DNA of 64,000 nucleotides from positions 4,563,501-4,627,500 of the forward strand of contig JAEOAD010000005.1 in assembly GCA_036365145.1 (NCBI GenBank), given 5' to 3'. A program made the translations under genes and the position numbers. Below the pieces are notes generated by a model. The model saw only the letters and a list, made by a program, of their open reading frames with translations. It searched no databases and had not been told where the DNA came from. Shown one piece after another: positions 13,855 to 26,421 of the stretch. Every line of letters begins with the position of its first letter. Position 1 is the stretch's first letter. The stretch is from Orientallactaga sibirica. Taxonomy: Eukaryota; Chordata; Mammalia; Rodentia; Dipodidae.

Positions 13855-14655
13855 CAGAAAAAATGCAAACTAAAACCACTGCGTGAACCTTACTTCTCAC
13901 CCTATAAAATGTCCACTATTAAAAAGGTAAGAAATAACCAACATTGATGAGGGTTGGAGAAAAGAACTCTTCTACACTACTGGTGAGCGTATCATTCTTG
14001 AATCCACAGGGAAAGCAATATGAGGTTTCTTAAACAAATTAGAAATAAAACTACCATAAGCCATAGTCCTTTTGGGTGCAGACCCGAGAGAGATGAAATC
14101 ATCCCTTCATCATCATTCCCTGCCACGTTTATTGCAGCATTAGTAGCAATAGCCAAGAAATTGTCCCACTACTTGTCAGTACAAAAGTGAAATTTTCAAA
14201 ACCGTTGACACAATAGAACATTACCCAGCCACTCAAAGAAGAAAACCCTGCCACCTGCCACACAGCAGGAAACCTGGAGGACATTTTACTTTGTGAAGTA
14301 AATGAGAAGCCAAAAGAAAAAGAAACACTGCATGACCTAACTGTATGTGGAACCTGGGGTGAGGATGAGGATGGCGTAGCATAGAGAATAAAACAATAGT
14401 TTCCAGAAGCGACAGCAGAGTTAGCAAATGGGTGATGGGAGTCAGAGGATGGGCCATGCCCATTTCAGAAGGTCTATAAGACTGGGGGTCAAATGTACGA
14501 CACAGGGCTATAATTATAATAAACTGCAATAAGTAATGGTGTGGGCTATTACATGTATCACTATGATTTAGTGTAAAACTATTTACTGACTATATATTCC
14601 ATTGTACTATACTGTAAACCTCAAATATACATAATAAAATTTGTTTTCAAAAGAA
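13855..14655 (+). mobile_element. Old L1 3' region
   Basis: Degraded sequence with typical late-ORF2/3'-UTR features: TGATGAGGGTTGGAGAAAAG, AAAAGTGAAATTTTC, a TATGTGGAACCTGGGG segment and an A-rich end. No reading frame survives. Confidence 0.6.
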
Positions 14656-14664
14656 AAAAAAAAA

Positions 14665-14800
14665 AGCTAGGCCCACTTGGGAATCAGAGGCAGCAGGAGA
14701 ACTGGGAATTTGAGACCACTCTGTGCTACACAGTGAATTCAAGGTCAGCATGAGCTATATAGTGAGATTTGGTCAAAAAATAAATTTAAAAATAAATAAA
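14665..14800 (+). mobile_element. Divergent B1 fragment
   Basis: GGCCCACTTGGGAATCAGAG and GTGAATTCAAGGTCAGCATG correspond to the B1 interior, with an AAATAAA tail leading into the next SINE. Confidence 0.55.
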
Positions 14801-14801
14801 C

Positions 14802-15036
14802 AGGGGTGGAGAGATGGGTTAGCAGTTAAGATGCTTGCCTGTGAAGCCTAAGAACTCATGTGTGAATCTCCAGGTCCCACGTAGCCAGATGCACAGTGAT
14901 GCAAGCACACAATGTCATACATGAGCCAAAAGGGGCACAAGCATCTGGATTTCATTTGCAGTGGCTGAAGGCCCTGGCGTACCCATTCTCTCCCCCCCCC
15001 AATAAAATTAATTATTTAATTAATAAACAAACAAAC
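14802..15036 (+). mobile_element. DIP-like SINE, long-insert form
   Basis: Contains the usual head and tail plus an extra segment of about 30-40 bp in the middle (GTGATGCAAGCACACAATGT and following) that short copies lack. Confidence 0.85.
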
Positions 15037-15037
15037 A

Positions 15038-15118
15038 TGTGGGTGGAGCTTAGTGCTTGGCTAACATGCCCATAGCTCTAGGTTCAATTCACAATACAAG
15101 GAAGGAAGAAAGAAAGAT
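15038..15118 (+). mobile_element. ID-like short tRNA-derived element
   Basis: About 75 bp with GGAGCTTAGTGCTTGGCTAA and a B-box-like GGTTCAATTCACAATAC, then a GGAAG/AAAG tail. Size and tail placement resemble an ID element more than DIP. Confidence 0.5.
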
Positions 15119-15658
15119 GTTTTTTGAAACAAACTGGAAACAATTTATAGGTTCTTTGAATCCAAGATGTCCTGGGATTTAAATCACACACTGCTAATAA
15201 TCACACCTTGAGTCACTGGCGTGAGCATCTAGGCCTATGATTCCTTCCACATCTTACTCTATGAGGCTTAAAATGAAAGATCTGCTGCGTGAACGCAACA
15301 TCGCCTGTAAAGGGAAAAAATGTCCTGAAAACATGTTGACGTATAACTTGATTCCCAGCACCCCCTGGTGTTTTCAAAGGAGAGAATTTGCAAACTGGTG
15401 TGGTTTAGTTTCCTTGTGGAGCATGACGTATTCACCCAGCATACGGGTGGCATGAGCAAGGGGCACACTGCCAGGAGGTCTTCCGGGGTCTCTAACCAGA
15501 AATGGGTTCCTGAAAGCCAAGTAAATGGGCGGCCTGGACAGAGAAGAAGGTGTGGCGTGAAAACAGGAGGGCCTCTGCCCTCACTTCCACTTCTCCTTTT
15601 TGTAAAAATTTTTGACACTTGCATACATGCATACGATGCATTTTGATCCCACTCCTCC

Positions 15659-15999
15659 TGTGGTGGTTTGATTCAGGTGTCCCCCATGAACTTAGGTGAT
15701 CTGGCTGCTAGGTCCCCAGCTGATGGAGATTTGCAAATTGAAGCCAGCTGGAGGCAGTGTATTGTTGGGGTGTGGTTACAGGTGTTATAAGCAGCTTCCT
15801 TTTGCTAGTGTTTGGCACACTCTCCTGTTGTTATTGTCTACCTGATGTCGGCCGGGAGGTGATGTCCACCCTCTGCTCATGCCATCGTTTTCCCCTGCCA
15901 TCATGGAGCTTCCCTTTTAGTCTGTAAGCCAAAATAAACCCTTTTTTTTCCCCACAAGCTGCTCTTGGTCAGGTACTTTCTGTGAACCTGACTGTAACA
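15659..15999 (+). mobile_element. Solo LTR, MaLR-like
   Basis: Starts TGTGGTGGTTTGATTCAGGT, carries an AATAAA polyadenylation-like signal (AAAATAAACCC) and ends CTGACTGTAACA. The TG...CA ends and the relatives at 46,845-47,251 and 61,726-62,037 support an LTR. The flanking five bases match only 4 of 5. Confidence 0.6.
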
Positions 16000-16751
16000 C
16001 CCCCAATTACCCTCTTCGTTCCCTCCCCCACCAAAACCTTTCTTCTTCCTGTTAGATCCTTATCCTACTTTCAGGCATTTGTTTGTTTGTTGACCCAATG
16101 AGTTAAGTTAGCGTCATTCCCACCACCCACTTTGCCTTGTAGTCGAAGGCTTCATTCCCCTATCATATTTGGCTGTCACTTTCAGAATACCATCTGAAAC
16201 AACACCTAGCAACACAACGGACTCCACATACAAGATCCCATTAAATCCCCAGAGCCCCCTGCAAGAAATCTACTGCCCTCCCCAGTTACACTTGAGGAAG
16301 GGACTCACGCTGACTGAGAAGCTTTGCTCACTGGGAAGGCCGAGGCTTAACCTAGCCCACAACTGCAAGCCAAGCCCTCTCACTGACGGACCCAGCACAC
16401 CACACGACCTTTCAAGATAAGAAATACATCTCCACCAACCGTGGCCACTCACTGCTTTCTTAAGAACCTCTTTCTGCTTGGGAACATTGGGTTTGTAATT
16501 ACACAACAGAACTAATAAGCTGTTAAGTTAAAGGCAAGCGTCCTGCATGCATGAAAAGTGGTAGGGTGTGTCAGGAAACCCGGTCCTCGGTGCCTCAACT
16601 CTAGGTGTGTCTCAGTCCAAATGTCTCAGGAGCGCCAGCCACACATGTGCAGATGTGAGAGAGCATGTCTAGTCACATGTTTACGAGATTCACCCCCCCC
16701 CAAGCAAGCTACCTGCAAGTGCACCTGCTCCCACACTTTTCACCTTAGCTT

Positions 16752-16754
<3 letters not shown>

Positions 16755-16804
<50 letters not shown>
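16755..16804. repeat. (CT)n microsatellite
   Basis: Uninterrupted CT dinucleotides over 50 bp in the large intron before the AAA1 P-loop exon. Confidence 0.95.
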
Positions 16805-16807
<3 letters not shown>

Positions 16808-17173
16808 GCTCTTCTCAGAGGGTTTGAAGTTTTGTGTCCCAGTGGCCTATGCTCAGCTGTGTTCTGCTTTCCCACCTCCCTATGACATGTGACTTCACAG
16901 AATCTGTCCCCAGCATCATAACTCAGCATTCAAAGCACAGTGGGTACATTTTGCCACATGTTTCTCGGGAGCAGTTTCAGCAACTCTTGATTCTACAGTG
17001 TTTAGAAGCTTCCTAAGGCAGCAATGGTACATGCAGCAGCCAGGTACTTTCTTTGTTGAAAACTTGGATTCGTTATGACTTTGAATGAGGAAATGCTTAC
17101 ACACTGAAGAACAAAGCACAGGAAAGGTCATTGGACAATGTCAGACAATGTGTATTCAATGATTAAGATACAC

Positions 17174-17285
17174 TGTGCCAGGTGTTATGGTGTATGCCTA
17201 TAATCCCAGCACTCGGGAAGCTGAAACAAGAAGATTATCATGAATTCAAGGCTAGTCTTGGGGGAAAAAATATATGAATGAAGTT
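17174..17285 (+). mobile_element. Divergent B1 fragment
   Basis: GCCAGGTGTTATGGTGTATG and ATAATCCCAGCACTCGGGAA mark the 5' half of B1; the 3' half is disturbed by an A-rich insertion near 17,260. Confidence 0.7.
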
Positions 17286-17731
17286 TTAGACCAGCCTGAG
17301 CTCCATAGTGAGACTCTAAACACATACAGAGAGACAGAGAGAGGAGAGAGACAGAGAGATAACAGATGACCAAAATACTTTCTGACATTTGCAAGAGTCC
17401 CTCTCCCTCTGCTAGGTATATCTAATCTCACTAATTCACATTCATTTTCTGCAGCTCCCATTATGTAGTTTAACTGCAGTCCAAACATATTAAATGAATA
17501 TTTTGAGAGATACAGAGGTAGGTTTGCATGACTCTAATTATAACACATTGCTGTGATTCATTTTATCATTAGGTCATGTTAATTTCTGACTGTGCCTAAC
17601 TTATAGATTGAGCTTTATCACAAATCTGCATGTATAGGAAGAAACACAGGTCACGTAGTATTCAATTCTGTTTGTGATTCCAAACATCCACTGAGGAAGA
17701 TCAGATCATATTCCCCACAGATAAGGGAGAT

Positions 17732-18135
17732 GCTATGGTTCAAATGTGAAATGCCTTCCATTGGGCTAGCTGATGGACTTGGGAGAAGTGATTGGATCTT
17801 GAGTGCTCTGACCTAGCCAATGGATTCACCCCTTGAGGATACCTCACACAACAGCATGATAGGGAGGTGGTAAAGGGTTGAGGAGACCTGGATGGAACAG
17901 CATGATAGGGAGGTGGTAAAGGGTAGGAAGTGAGGCCTGTCTCCCTGTCTACTCTGCCTGTCAATCATGAAGGGAAGAAGCGCATCCACTGTGGAGTCTC
18001 ATAACCATGGTGCTCCGCCTAAAAGCACAGGGCCAAGAAACCATGGACTGAACCCTCTGGAACCATGAGCTAAAATACATGATGCCTCTTTGTCGGGTGC
18101 TCATCACATCTATCCCAAAGTAGCTAACAGAGGGG
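17732..18135 (+). mobile_element. Probable LTR (MaLR-like) with internal duplication
   Basis: A TATGGTTCAAATGTG start, CCATGGACTGAACCCTCTGG-type text and GTAGCTAACAGAG end resemble MaLR LTRs. A 28-bp sequence occurs twice inside, 46 bp apart (17,851 and 17,897). Confidence 0.45.
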
Positions 18136-18139
18136 TGTC

Positions 18140-19844
18140 TCGTACATGACATCTGGTCCACACAAGGATTCCGAAAGAAAGAAATGAGAAATGTTAGGTG
18201 TCTTGCCTAAGACTACACAGCTGCAATGGGCCAAGTCAGGTGGTCACAGAGGCTGTAATAAGATGTCAGGGAAAATAAATTGTTAGGCCTATCCACACTT
18301 CCTATCAAAAAGATACAATGCCTAGATAAGCCCTTGAGTTCCTCTGTCCTCTGCTGTAAGTGACAGCAGTAATAGAGACATTCCAATCTTCTCTGCATAT
18401 GCTCAAACATGGAAGAAGGACTGGCCATTACAGTCACCATGAGTTTTGGAGAGAGATGCGTATGTTTTATCAGATCCTGATAGCTGCTTAGCCATCATGG
18501 GTCATGTGGTGTTGAGCTTCTCAGAGTCGTGAGAGCTGCTGTGGCTGTTGGATTTTCAAGGATCAGATGATGAAAGGCTGTCAACACACATGTCAGTGTC
18601 TCCAAAATTGGCCCCTTGTAAAGTATTTGTTTTGTGAGGATTTCTCTTTATGCAAAAGGATAGAAAAAAAAAAACGTATAATCTCAATGACCAGCCAGAA
18701 ATGATGCCCCTCTTCTCACAATGAGCTAGTTAAAAGAAGATAGATCAGTGAGCATTTTGCATAAAACCAAGTAAAATAAATTTCAGAATCGCCTTCACTG
18801 ACATAGTTATAAATACTTGCTTTGCTTCCAAGGTTCTCAGATTTTTACAGTGAGAGAATCGAGCTGCAGAAAAGGTTGAACTTATAAGTGACACTAAGAA
18901 AAAAATAACATGTTTACATATGTACATACTCAAAATTTGTAGGATAGAAAATGAATTTCTAATCATTTTGAAAACTAGAAAATTTCCTTCTCACACTTTC
19001 TACTTGCTGTTCCCTGTATTATTTAATTCTAGAAGTAAATACACTAACTCTGTGTTGTTCAGGTTCTAACCTTGTGCTGACTTGTTATGGAAGCAATAGA
19101 AAATGAACCCTGATAAACTCGGCGAGGGTGGGGAGACGCTCAGCGTGTAATACTTGCCCCTCAAGCATGAGGGCACGAGTTCCGGTCCTGTGCTCTTCTG
19201 AGCACATCAACACTTTGATGTGGAAAGAGGAGGAGAAGAAGAAAATGAGATGACAAAACAGAGGAAGGCAAAGGACTACCTGGGAAGAGTGGTCCTCATT
19301 GCAATGGCAGTGGGGTCAAGGATCATAGGATGCTAGTATAATCAAGATACAGTATGTTCATATATGGAGATTCTCAATTTTAAAAAGTTAACTATCACAA
19401 CTGGCAAGTGGCTGACAAGGGAAAAAATGTGACAATTCCCCATGCCCCAGCCAGTGTCCCCATCAATCCCTACTTTCATCTGCATTGCTACCCAATCATA
19501 TCCTACCAAAAAAAAAATAATAACTGTTTTTCAGAGGACAATAAATATAATCATCAAAGCTCACTGTGACTCTCACCTAGTGACACACAACCATTAATCC
19601 CTTCCTTGTCCACATAATGTTCACATATGAAGACTGGAGGCACAAGAAGCCAGGTCTGTTTTGGCACAAACTTAAATTCCATGTGAAGCTAGAAATATTG
19701 ACTTCAAAAGCTTTGGTATAAAAGAGGCTATAAACCATATAGAGAGGTCAAGCAAAAGTCTCCTGAGCCAGCTAAGAGAATAAAAATGTGGGGCAGTGGG
19801 GGAGGGGAGAAGCCAGCCATGTAATCATAGAATCCTTCCATCAC
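18140..19844. other. Intron, mostly unrecognised
   Basis: No exon or clear young repeat. A degraded tRNA-type SINE head may lie near 19,127-19,210. The rest appears unique. Confidence 0.45.
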
Positions 19845-20017
19845 CTGTCTGTGAGTGGGGTTATGACAAGTCTGTCAGTGCAGCCTAAAAATTCGTTCTG
19901 ATATATGAAAGCCACATCTGTGATGTGAATCATCATCTTGTCAGAATCTTCATTAAAATAAAATCTGCACTGTTTCAGCCACTCAAAGTCCATTGGGCTC
20001 TTGACATGCATGTGACA
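19845..20017 (-). CDS. DNAH5: DNAH5 exon (linker to AAA1 junction), window residues 1041-1098
   Basis: The 173-bp exon reads [20 protein letters not shown], then [20 protein letters not shown] and [17 protein letters not shown], plus two bases of arginine. The string F.Y..EFLG...[12 protein letters not shown] leads directly into the first AAA module in every heavy chain. It ends in phase 2 at GTGATG. Confidence 0.97.
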
Positions 20018-21340
20018 CTGAAATTCAAAAGGTATATGTTAGCACTGAGAGGAGAAACACACATATCAGCACTTATGGAGAACATCAAGGGAAACTGAAA
20101 AACTACCCAATTAGGTCCAAGACATCAACTCTATCACCATCTAACTCACTCATTTATTGATCAATATAAAAGGAATTTGAGAAGCCACGGGAGGGAGAGA
20201 GAAAAAATCCCCTGCACTACTAGTTATGCCCTCCAATTTAAATGGCATTACAGTTCAATAATAAGATTTACTTCTTAAATTTCACCCTTAAATGTCCAAT
20301 GCTATAGGTCCTGGCTATGAGATAAAAATCTATGGAACTCATGGGACATGCAGAGTTATAGCTAAATAATCTAACAAGAGGAATTATCAGATTCTGACAA
20401 AATGCAAAATACACTGCTTGGTGCGGGTGGATCCATTGAATATCTTAAGGTGAGTTTTAACAACCTTCATGGCAGGTTATTGCCAAGCAATGCTTTTGTC
20501 TGAATTAACCAAGGTTTTAATCCATCTTTATTATTCCCTTTGACAAACAAAAAGTCTAAAATTAGCCTGAGCCCTTTGCTTCTCAGAGAGGCAAACAGTG
20601 TGCTTAACTATTAAGAGAGGAGATAAGCAGAAAATAGCTGGAAAACATTGCCTTTTATTTTCACCACATCAGGACCAAATCTTTCATAATCTTTTTTTAT
20701 ATAATGGGGTTGAGACACACTCCAGAAAATTACTATGAAAGTAAGAGCTTCTTGCCTCTTATCTAATGTGATCTTTTATAGTCAAGGACAAATTTTACAT
20801 TTCCTGTCTCTATCAGAGTCTCCTTTTCTATCCTGTTCACTTTTTAAAGGCAAAACTAACTTGGCATGACATCTGAATGTGTCAGGAAAGACCACTTTGC
20901 AACCATCCACATAAAGAACAAAAAACTTGTTAAGGGTGCAATTTATGAAGGCCCTAAAAGAAGCTACAAACAGCGCCACTAACAATACGAGTTGTAATTT
21001 CTGCAGCAAACCAGGGGCCTTCAATCAATAACTTCAAGGAGCACAAATCAAGTGAAAGCTTTTCAGGACACCACAGGGCATTTTATTATTAAAAAAAAGA
21101 AATCACATAAAGAATTTTAAAATAATTGTCTGGATAATGTAGTAGACATTCAATATATGACTGAAATTTTACCATAAGGCTATGAAGAAAGTCTGACAAT
21201 CTTTGATCCTGAATGCATATGACTCTACCTTGAATTTAACTTTTGCCTTGAGTTCAATCTAATGAATTCAGGTGGGCAAACAGGGGCAGTGTCTAGTGCT
21301 TGCTGTTTTGTACAAGTCATAGCATTGATAAAGAATTTAC
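20018..21340. other. Intron, no recognised element
   Basis: AT-rich sequence between two linker exons. Open frames here, such as the one at 20,782-21,024, lack conserved motifs. Confidence 0.5.
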
Positions 21341-21565
21341 CAGGTCATTGAAGATGTCCCTTTGATGTACATGAATAGTAATCAGAGTCTCATATTTAAC
21401 TCGTTCCACGGAACTCAGCTCCTTCGTGGTAATGTCTATCAGAGTGTTTAGTAGATCCAGAAAAGACTGATTGGTTTTCTGCATGATTTTCTTGTCAAAC
21501 TTTGCATTTCTTAGGGCTTCTTCTGAATCCCGCGTCCATATCATTTGAATTCCTAATAACCCAAC
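21341..21565 (-). CDS. DNAH5: DNAH5 exon (linker), window residues 966-1040
   Basis: The 225-bp exon starts [20 protein letters not shown], then [20 protein letters not shown] and [20 protein letters not shown], ending in L. PAQV.LL..QI.WT...E.AL, followed by R.K.E.LITI.VH.RD, is the diagnostic end of the linker. It is phase 0 at both ends; the donor is GTAAAT. Confidence 0.97.
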
Positions 21566-21779
21566 CTTGTGGAAATGTGGACAAAAGGCTATATGAGAGT
21601 ACATATGACATATTTGCACATATGAATAGAAATTACAATATAATGAATAGTTATAGTTATTATGCAAATTAATTCATATTATTTACCTAGCAATTAGGTA
21701 TGTAAAGCCCTATGATGTGTCTACAACTTCTGTGACTTTTAACTCATTTATGTTTATGCTCCATTTCTCGCTAGATAGA

Positions 21780-21999
21780 TTTTTTAAATTTTTTTTTATT
21801 TATTTGCAAGCAGAGAGAGACAGAGAAAAGAGAGACAGATAGAGGGAATGGCCACACCAGGGCCACTAGCTGCTGCAAGGGAACTCCAGATGCATGCGCC
21901 ACTTTATGCATCTGGCTGTATGTGGGTACTGGAGAATCAAACTAAGGCCATTAGGCTTTGCAAGCAAGCACCTTAACTGCTAAGCTATGTCTCCAGCCC
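21780..21999 (-). mobile_element. DIP-like SINE with short target duplication
   Basis: Minus-strand copy whose head complement ends CTATGTCTCCAGCCC. CTAGATAGA occurs on both sides (about 21,771 and 21,999). Confidence 0.85.
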
Positions 22000-22455
22000 T
22001 AGATAGACTTTTAAGTTCTTTGCAGAGAGAGAATTTGCTCAGAGTAATGCAGAGTTTGCACACAATAAGACTCTCAAGCTCATTTTGTCATAATGACAAA
22101 AAAGTTTCTTATATTTTAGTACCAATATATGGTTTTCATTTTTCTAATAAAGTATGCACTCAGTACATTTTTATTTATGTGCATTATTACATAAGAAGGT
22201 TTGGTAAGAGAAAAATTGTTCTAAGTTAAAGAAAACATGCCAAGTACCTCTGAAACCCAAGTACAATTTACGTCTGTATATCACCAAATAATCAGTAGTT
22301 GAAATGTTTAAACTTATGCATACTTGATCAATCCTTATGAAATATTAATACCAGGCCAGAATTAGATTATACCATTTGTGAAACTTACAATAAGCAATAT
22401 CTGAGACTTAAGATGACTATTTTATAAAAACAGTGTTCAATTTCAATACACTGAC

Positions 22456-22668
22456 CTGAGCAGGGAAGGAAGAAAGAAATTCAATCAAATGGAAACCTGG
22501 TTCTTGAATCTGTGCAGCTGCCTGACGAATCACAAGGTGTAATGAGGACCGAGACTCCTCCAGGAGAGAATTAAGCCAGACCTCCACGTTGCCCTCGGCC
22601 GCCACGGGCTTGTCCAGTTCAATTGTCTCACCCTCACGGGAGGAAATTGACAGAATTCTATCATAGAT
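22456..22668 (-). CDS. DNAH5: DNAH5 exon (linker), window residues 895-965
   Basis: The 213-bp exon (phase 0 both ends) starts [20 protein letters not shown], then [20 protein letters not shown] and [13 protein letters not shown].....A.G.VE.WL..LL......L is the linker pattern shared by all heavy chains. The 5' part is CpG-rich compared with the surrounding intron. The donor is GTCAGT. Confidence 0.96.
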
Positions 22669-23293
22669 CTATGGTACGAGATTAAAAATAAATTAGCTGG
22701 ATTCTAGGAAAAGAAATACTTTTTGCCTCTCTCCATTTCCCTCTTGTCCACGTTATCTTTCTATAATAAATTAGCTATGGATTATAAAATATAAGGCAAA
22801 TATGATATAAAATCATTTCTAAAATAACAAAAAGGCAAGCCTTGAAACCAAAACAGGAATCCTAAATCTATTTCAAGCCACCAGTACTCTAAAGGCTTGA
22901 ACTTACATTCTAAAGAAATACTTGATGCACATATGATGACAAAAATCTCCAAAGGCTCACAAATGAGATGGGATTCTCCAAGAGCCTCTAATTCCACACC
23001 ACAGGACTATCCGCTGACATTAGAAATGACCTGATCAATATGACCATGAGAACCAAGTAAATGCAAAGTATATCCTAGTCTATACCAAACATGGTGCTCT
23101 GTACAGAAGCTGTTTGCTAATGAAACCCAGTCCCTTCAGTCTCCATGCAGCTCCAGACAATCAGACCAGCACAGTGTGTGGAGTTCATGAACACATCCCA
23201 AAGGTCCTCTTCCACACCCTGACAATGCAGTGTGGAGGGCAATGCTGTGGTGAAATTTCTTGCCTGTATTTACTTCATTTAAAAAAATCATAC

Positions 23294-23455
23294 TGGGCTG
23301 GAGAGATAGCTTAGTGGTTAAGGCACTTGCCTGCAAAGCCAAAGGACCCAGGTTCGACTCCCCAGGACCCACGTAAGCCAGATGCACAAGTTCGTTTGCA
23401 GTGGCTGCAGGCCCTGGCGTGCCCACTCTTTCCCTCTCTCTCTCTCTCTCTCTCA

Positions 23456-23502
<47 letters not shown>

Positions 23503-23512
23503 AATGTTTTTA
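23294..23512 (+). mobile_element. DIP-like SINE with 13-bp target duplication
   Basis: Well-preserved copy with head GGCTGGAGAGATAGCTTAGT and a long (AAAT)n tail. The duplication aaaaaaatcatac lies at 23,281-23,293 and 23,513-23,525. Confidence 0.92.
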
Positions 23513-23525
23513 AAAAAAATCATAC

Positions 23526-23676
23526 CTGGGATGGAAAGATGGCTTAGCAGTTAAGGTGTTCACCTGCAACCCAAAGGACCCCAGTTTGACTCTCCAGGAC
23601 CCAATGAGCCAGATAAACAAGGGGGGGGGGCGCATGCATCTGGAGTTCATTTGTGGTGGCTGGAGGCCCTGGCGTG

Positions 23677-23726
<50 letters not shown>

Positions 23727-23767
23727 TAAATAAATATTTTAAAATGTTTTAAAATTTAAAAAAACAT
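23526..23767 (+). mobile_element. Second DIP-like SINE at the same target site
   Basis: A second, separate copy begins directly after the duplicated target of the first. It carries a (TC)n run of about 50 bp and is followed by another ATCATACCTG, again matching the target. Confidence 0.88.
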
Positions 23768-24151
23768 CATACCTGTGCTACTTCCTTACCACTACTGATG
23801 ATGACAATTACACACACCAACGTCACGTGCACACAAATGTGTACTGGTAGTTATGCTCTTTGGGAAGGAGGAGGAGGACGAGGAGGAAGGAGCATTGTTT
23901 CTCGGACCCAGAGTTAGTGCAGTGCTAATGAAGTGCTCAGTGGTGGACCAGAAAGATCTACCAAGGGGCTGAAATATCTTAAACTCCAGGTGCTCTGCTT
24001 TCATAGATAGGGTCCTGAATACAATTTTGTGTTTCTCATTTTAGAAAATTTAAGGCCCACAAAACTAGGATATGCCCTTGGATGCAGCAACTTTATGATA
24101 GAAACAGGAACACAGGCTAAAGATGTGTTACTTGAGAAATGAAGAAGGATA

Positions 24152-24345
24152 GGGCTGGAGACCTTGTTCAGTGTTTAAAACCATTTTCTTGCAAAGGCTA
24201 CTGGTCCAGGTTCCATTCCCCAGTACCCCGTAAAGAGAGATGCACAAAGTGGTGCATGCCTGGATGTCTGGAGTTTGTCTGCAGCAGCAAGAGGCTCTGA
24301 CAAACCCATACTCCCATATTCTTGCTTTCTCTCTCTCTGTTATAA
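24152..24345 (+). mobile_element. Divergent DIP-like SINE
   Basis: Head GGGCTGGAGACCTTGTTCAG, B-box-like GGTTCCATTCCCCAGTACCC and a TC-rich end are visible without a long tail. Confidence 0.75.
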
Positions 24346-25610
24346 ACTATATTTCTAAAAGAAATGAGGAGGCTCAAACCACTTACATATACAACTAGAC
24401 AGTGAGAAGCTTTTTCCCTTGAAACCCTAGTGCTATAGCAGAAAGGTTTCCACAAAACCCCTGATTGATGAAGTACCTTGTATCTAAAACCACATATTCT
24501 ATACATTAATAAGAGCCATGTATCATGACCATTAAAATCCATCCCATATTTCCTTCCTTCCTGTGGCCTCTTTCAGACCTTACTCCAGTGGCTCATCTTT
24601 CTCCCGCCTTGCTCCACAATCATAGCAGAAAAACTTCCTGAAGCCTACCTCGGGTCACTGTTCTGCTTAGCCACCTCCTGTGGCTTTTGGACATGTTCTA
24701 GATGGAGTGGGATCTGTAGGGTGGTGCACTTGACCTTTAAAATCTGCCAGTGACTGTTTTCTCCTTTGCTTATCACTCCCTTTGGTGGGTTGAATTAGGT
24801 ACCCAAAGAGGTGTGTTGAAACTGTAAGTCCCTTTAACGTGACATTGTGTGGAACTAGAGTCTTTGCCTATGTAATGAGGTTATAATGGGTTAGGGTATC
24901 CTAATAAACAAAGATCCTTGTAAGAAGACACAAAACACATAGCAACAGCAGTCAGTGAAGATAAAGACATTAAAATCATATTATTATCCAGGAATACCAA
25001 GGAGTGGCAAAAGCCATGAGAAACTATGACCATGGCATGGGGAAAAATGATCTCAGAGCATGCTGCAAGAAACCAACACCGCTGCTCTCTGATTTCAGCC
25101 TATCCGCCTTTACAACTGAGAGAGAATGCATAACTGGTTCTTCTAAGCCAGGGACCACTCACACACTAGCCCACTCCCTCACACACCCACAGTGCTGACT
25201 CTGGGCTGCACACACCTCCAGGCTCTCCCACACATCCTCCCTCTGACCAGACCACACTTCCCTTCTTCACATGCCCTGGATATGGCACACTAGCCTTCAA
25301 AGACACTAAGTCCACGTCAGTCCACTAAGCACACTCAGGCGAGGGCTTCCCGGCAGGCATTTCCAGGTTCCTTGTGCTTACTACAAGCACGATAATGAAA
25401 ACTCGAGTACAAAGTTCTCAGCAGTGTAAGTGCCACCTTTCTTTTCAGAGTTGCATTATACAAGAACAACTTCTGCGTTAGCTATTCCATTGCTGTCCCA
25501 GAGCCAGTGTCACCGTGTCATACAGCAAGGGGCGTGACATAATGGAGAGTTTCTAATGGCTTCCCATGGGAGAACGCCACCACTGGACTCCCTGTCACAG
25601 GCTCGATAGA
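24346..25610. other. Intron, mostly unrecognised; possible old LTR piece
   Basis: About 24,787-24,960 contains GTTGAATTAGGTACCC and TTAACGTGACATTGTGTGGA, reminiscent of an old MaLR LTR. The remainder shows no recognised element. Confidence 0.4.
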
Positions 25611-25619
25611 CTGCGTATG

Positions 25620-25745
25620 TTTATTTCTCCAGCTCCTCCATCAGCGCAAGAGTTTCTTGAGGCTGGAATATGCCCATTGTTACGCTAAGCCTGGGGCACA
25701 TGGTAGCTACTCAGTAGATTAAAGTGGCTGATAGGATGAATGAAG
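25620..25745 (+). mobile_element. Possible ancient L2 3' end
   Basis: The order GCCTGGGGCACATGGTAGCT then ACTCAGTAGATTAAAG and GGATGAATGAAG resembles the end of L2 elements. Confidence 0.45.
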
Positions 25746-26088
25746 GAGTGTGACAGGGTTTAGAAGAGACACCGGAGGATTGAACACCCTGTGAAAAGAG
25801 AAGAGTCATTTTCCTGGAGCATTCTGGGTAGAAGATGGACTAGAGAACACCTTTCTTTTAGCAGCGGGGCACATGCACGTGTCCTCAACGTGAATTAACT
25901 TCTTCTGGGTCTCATACAATTCCCTGATACCATAAACATGTTAGGTGTGTAAAATAAAACAAAGTGGCTTTAAGAAATCACACCCAAAGTTTTCTGAAGC
26001 ACGAAAAAACAATCAAATCCATGCAACAACTCAGCTTACTCAAAACACTATAAATAAGCAATTGGTGTCTTTGTCTTGTTGCATTTCT

Positions 26089-26308
26089 TTTTTTTAATGT
26101 TTTTTAAATATTTGGCTTATTTATTTATTTATTTGAGAGGGGGGGGAGAGAAAGAGAATGGATGCGCCAGGGCCTCCAGCCACTGCAAACAAACTCCAGA
26201 TGCATGCGCCACTTTGTCCAATTGGCTTACATGGTCCTGGAGAGTCAAACCGGGACCCTTTGTCTTTGCAGGCAAACGCCTTAACCACTAAGCCATCTCT
26301 CCAGCCCC
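26089..26308 (-). mobile_element. DIP-like SINE with target duplication
   Basis: Minus-strand copy. CTTGTTGCATTTCT at 26,075-26,088 and CTTGTTGGATTTCT at 26,311-26,324 differ at one base. Confidence 0.9.
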
Positions 26309-26371
26309 TTCTTGTTGGATTTCTAAAGAGTTAACTTGATATCCTGTAAATGCTACATACTATGTGGTGTG

Positions 26372-26421
26372 TGTTTGTTTGTTTGTTTGTTTGTTTGTTT
26401 GTTTGTTTGTTTGTTTGTTTT
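26372..26421. repeat. (GTTT)n microsatellite
   Basis: About 12 units of GTTT, which sits where the A-tail of the adjacent antisense B1-like fragment (to about 26,520) would be expected. Confidence 0.9.

Noticed and set aside
15268..15646. Overlapping open frames on both strands (118 and 92 codons)
   Set aside because: No conserved motif, no splice context in phase with the dynein exons, and the region borders an LTR insertion; chance frames are likely.
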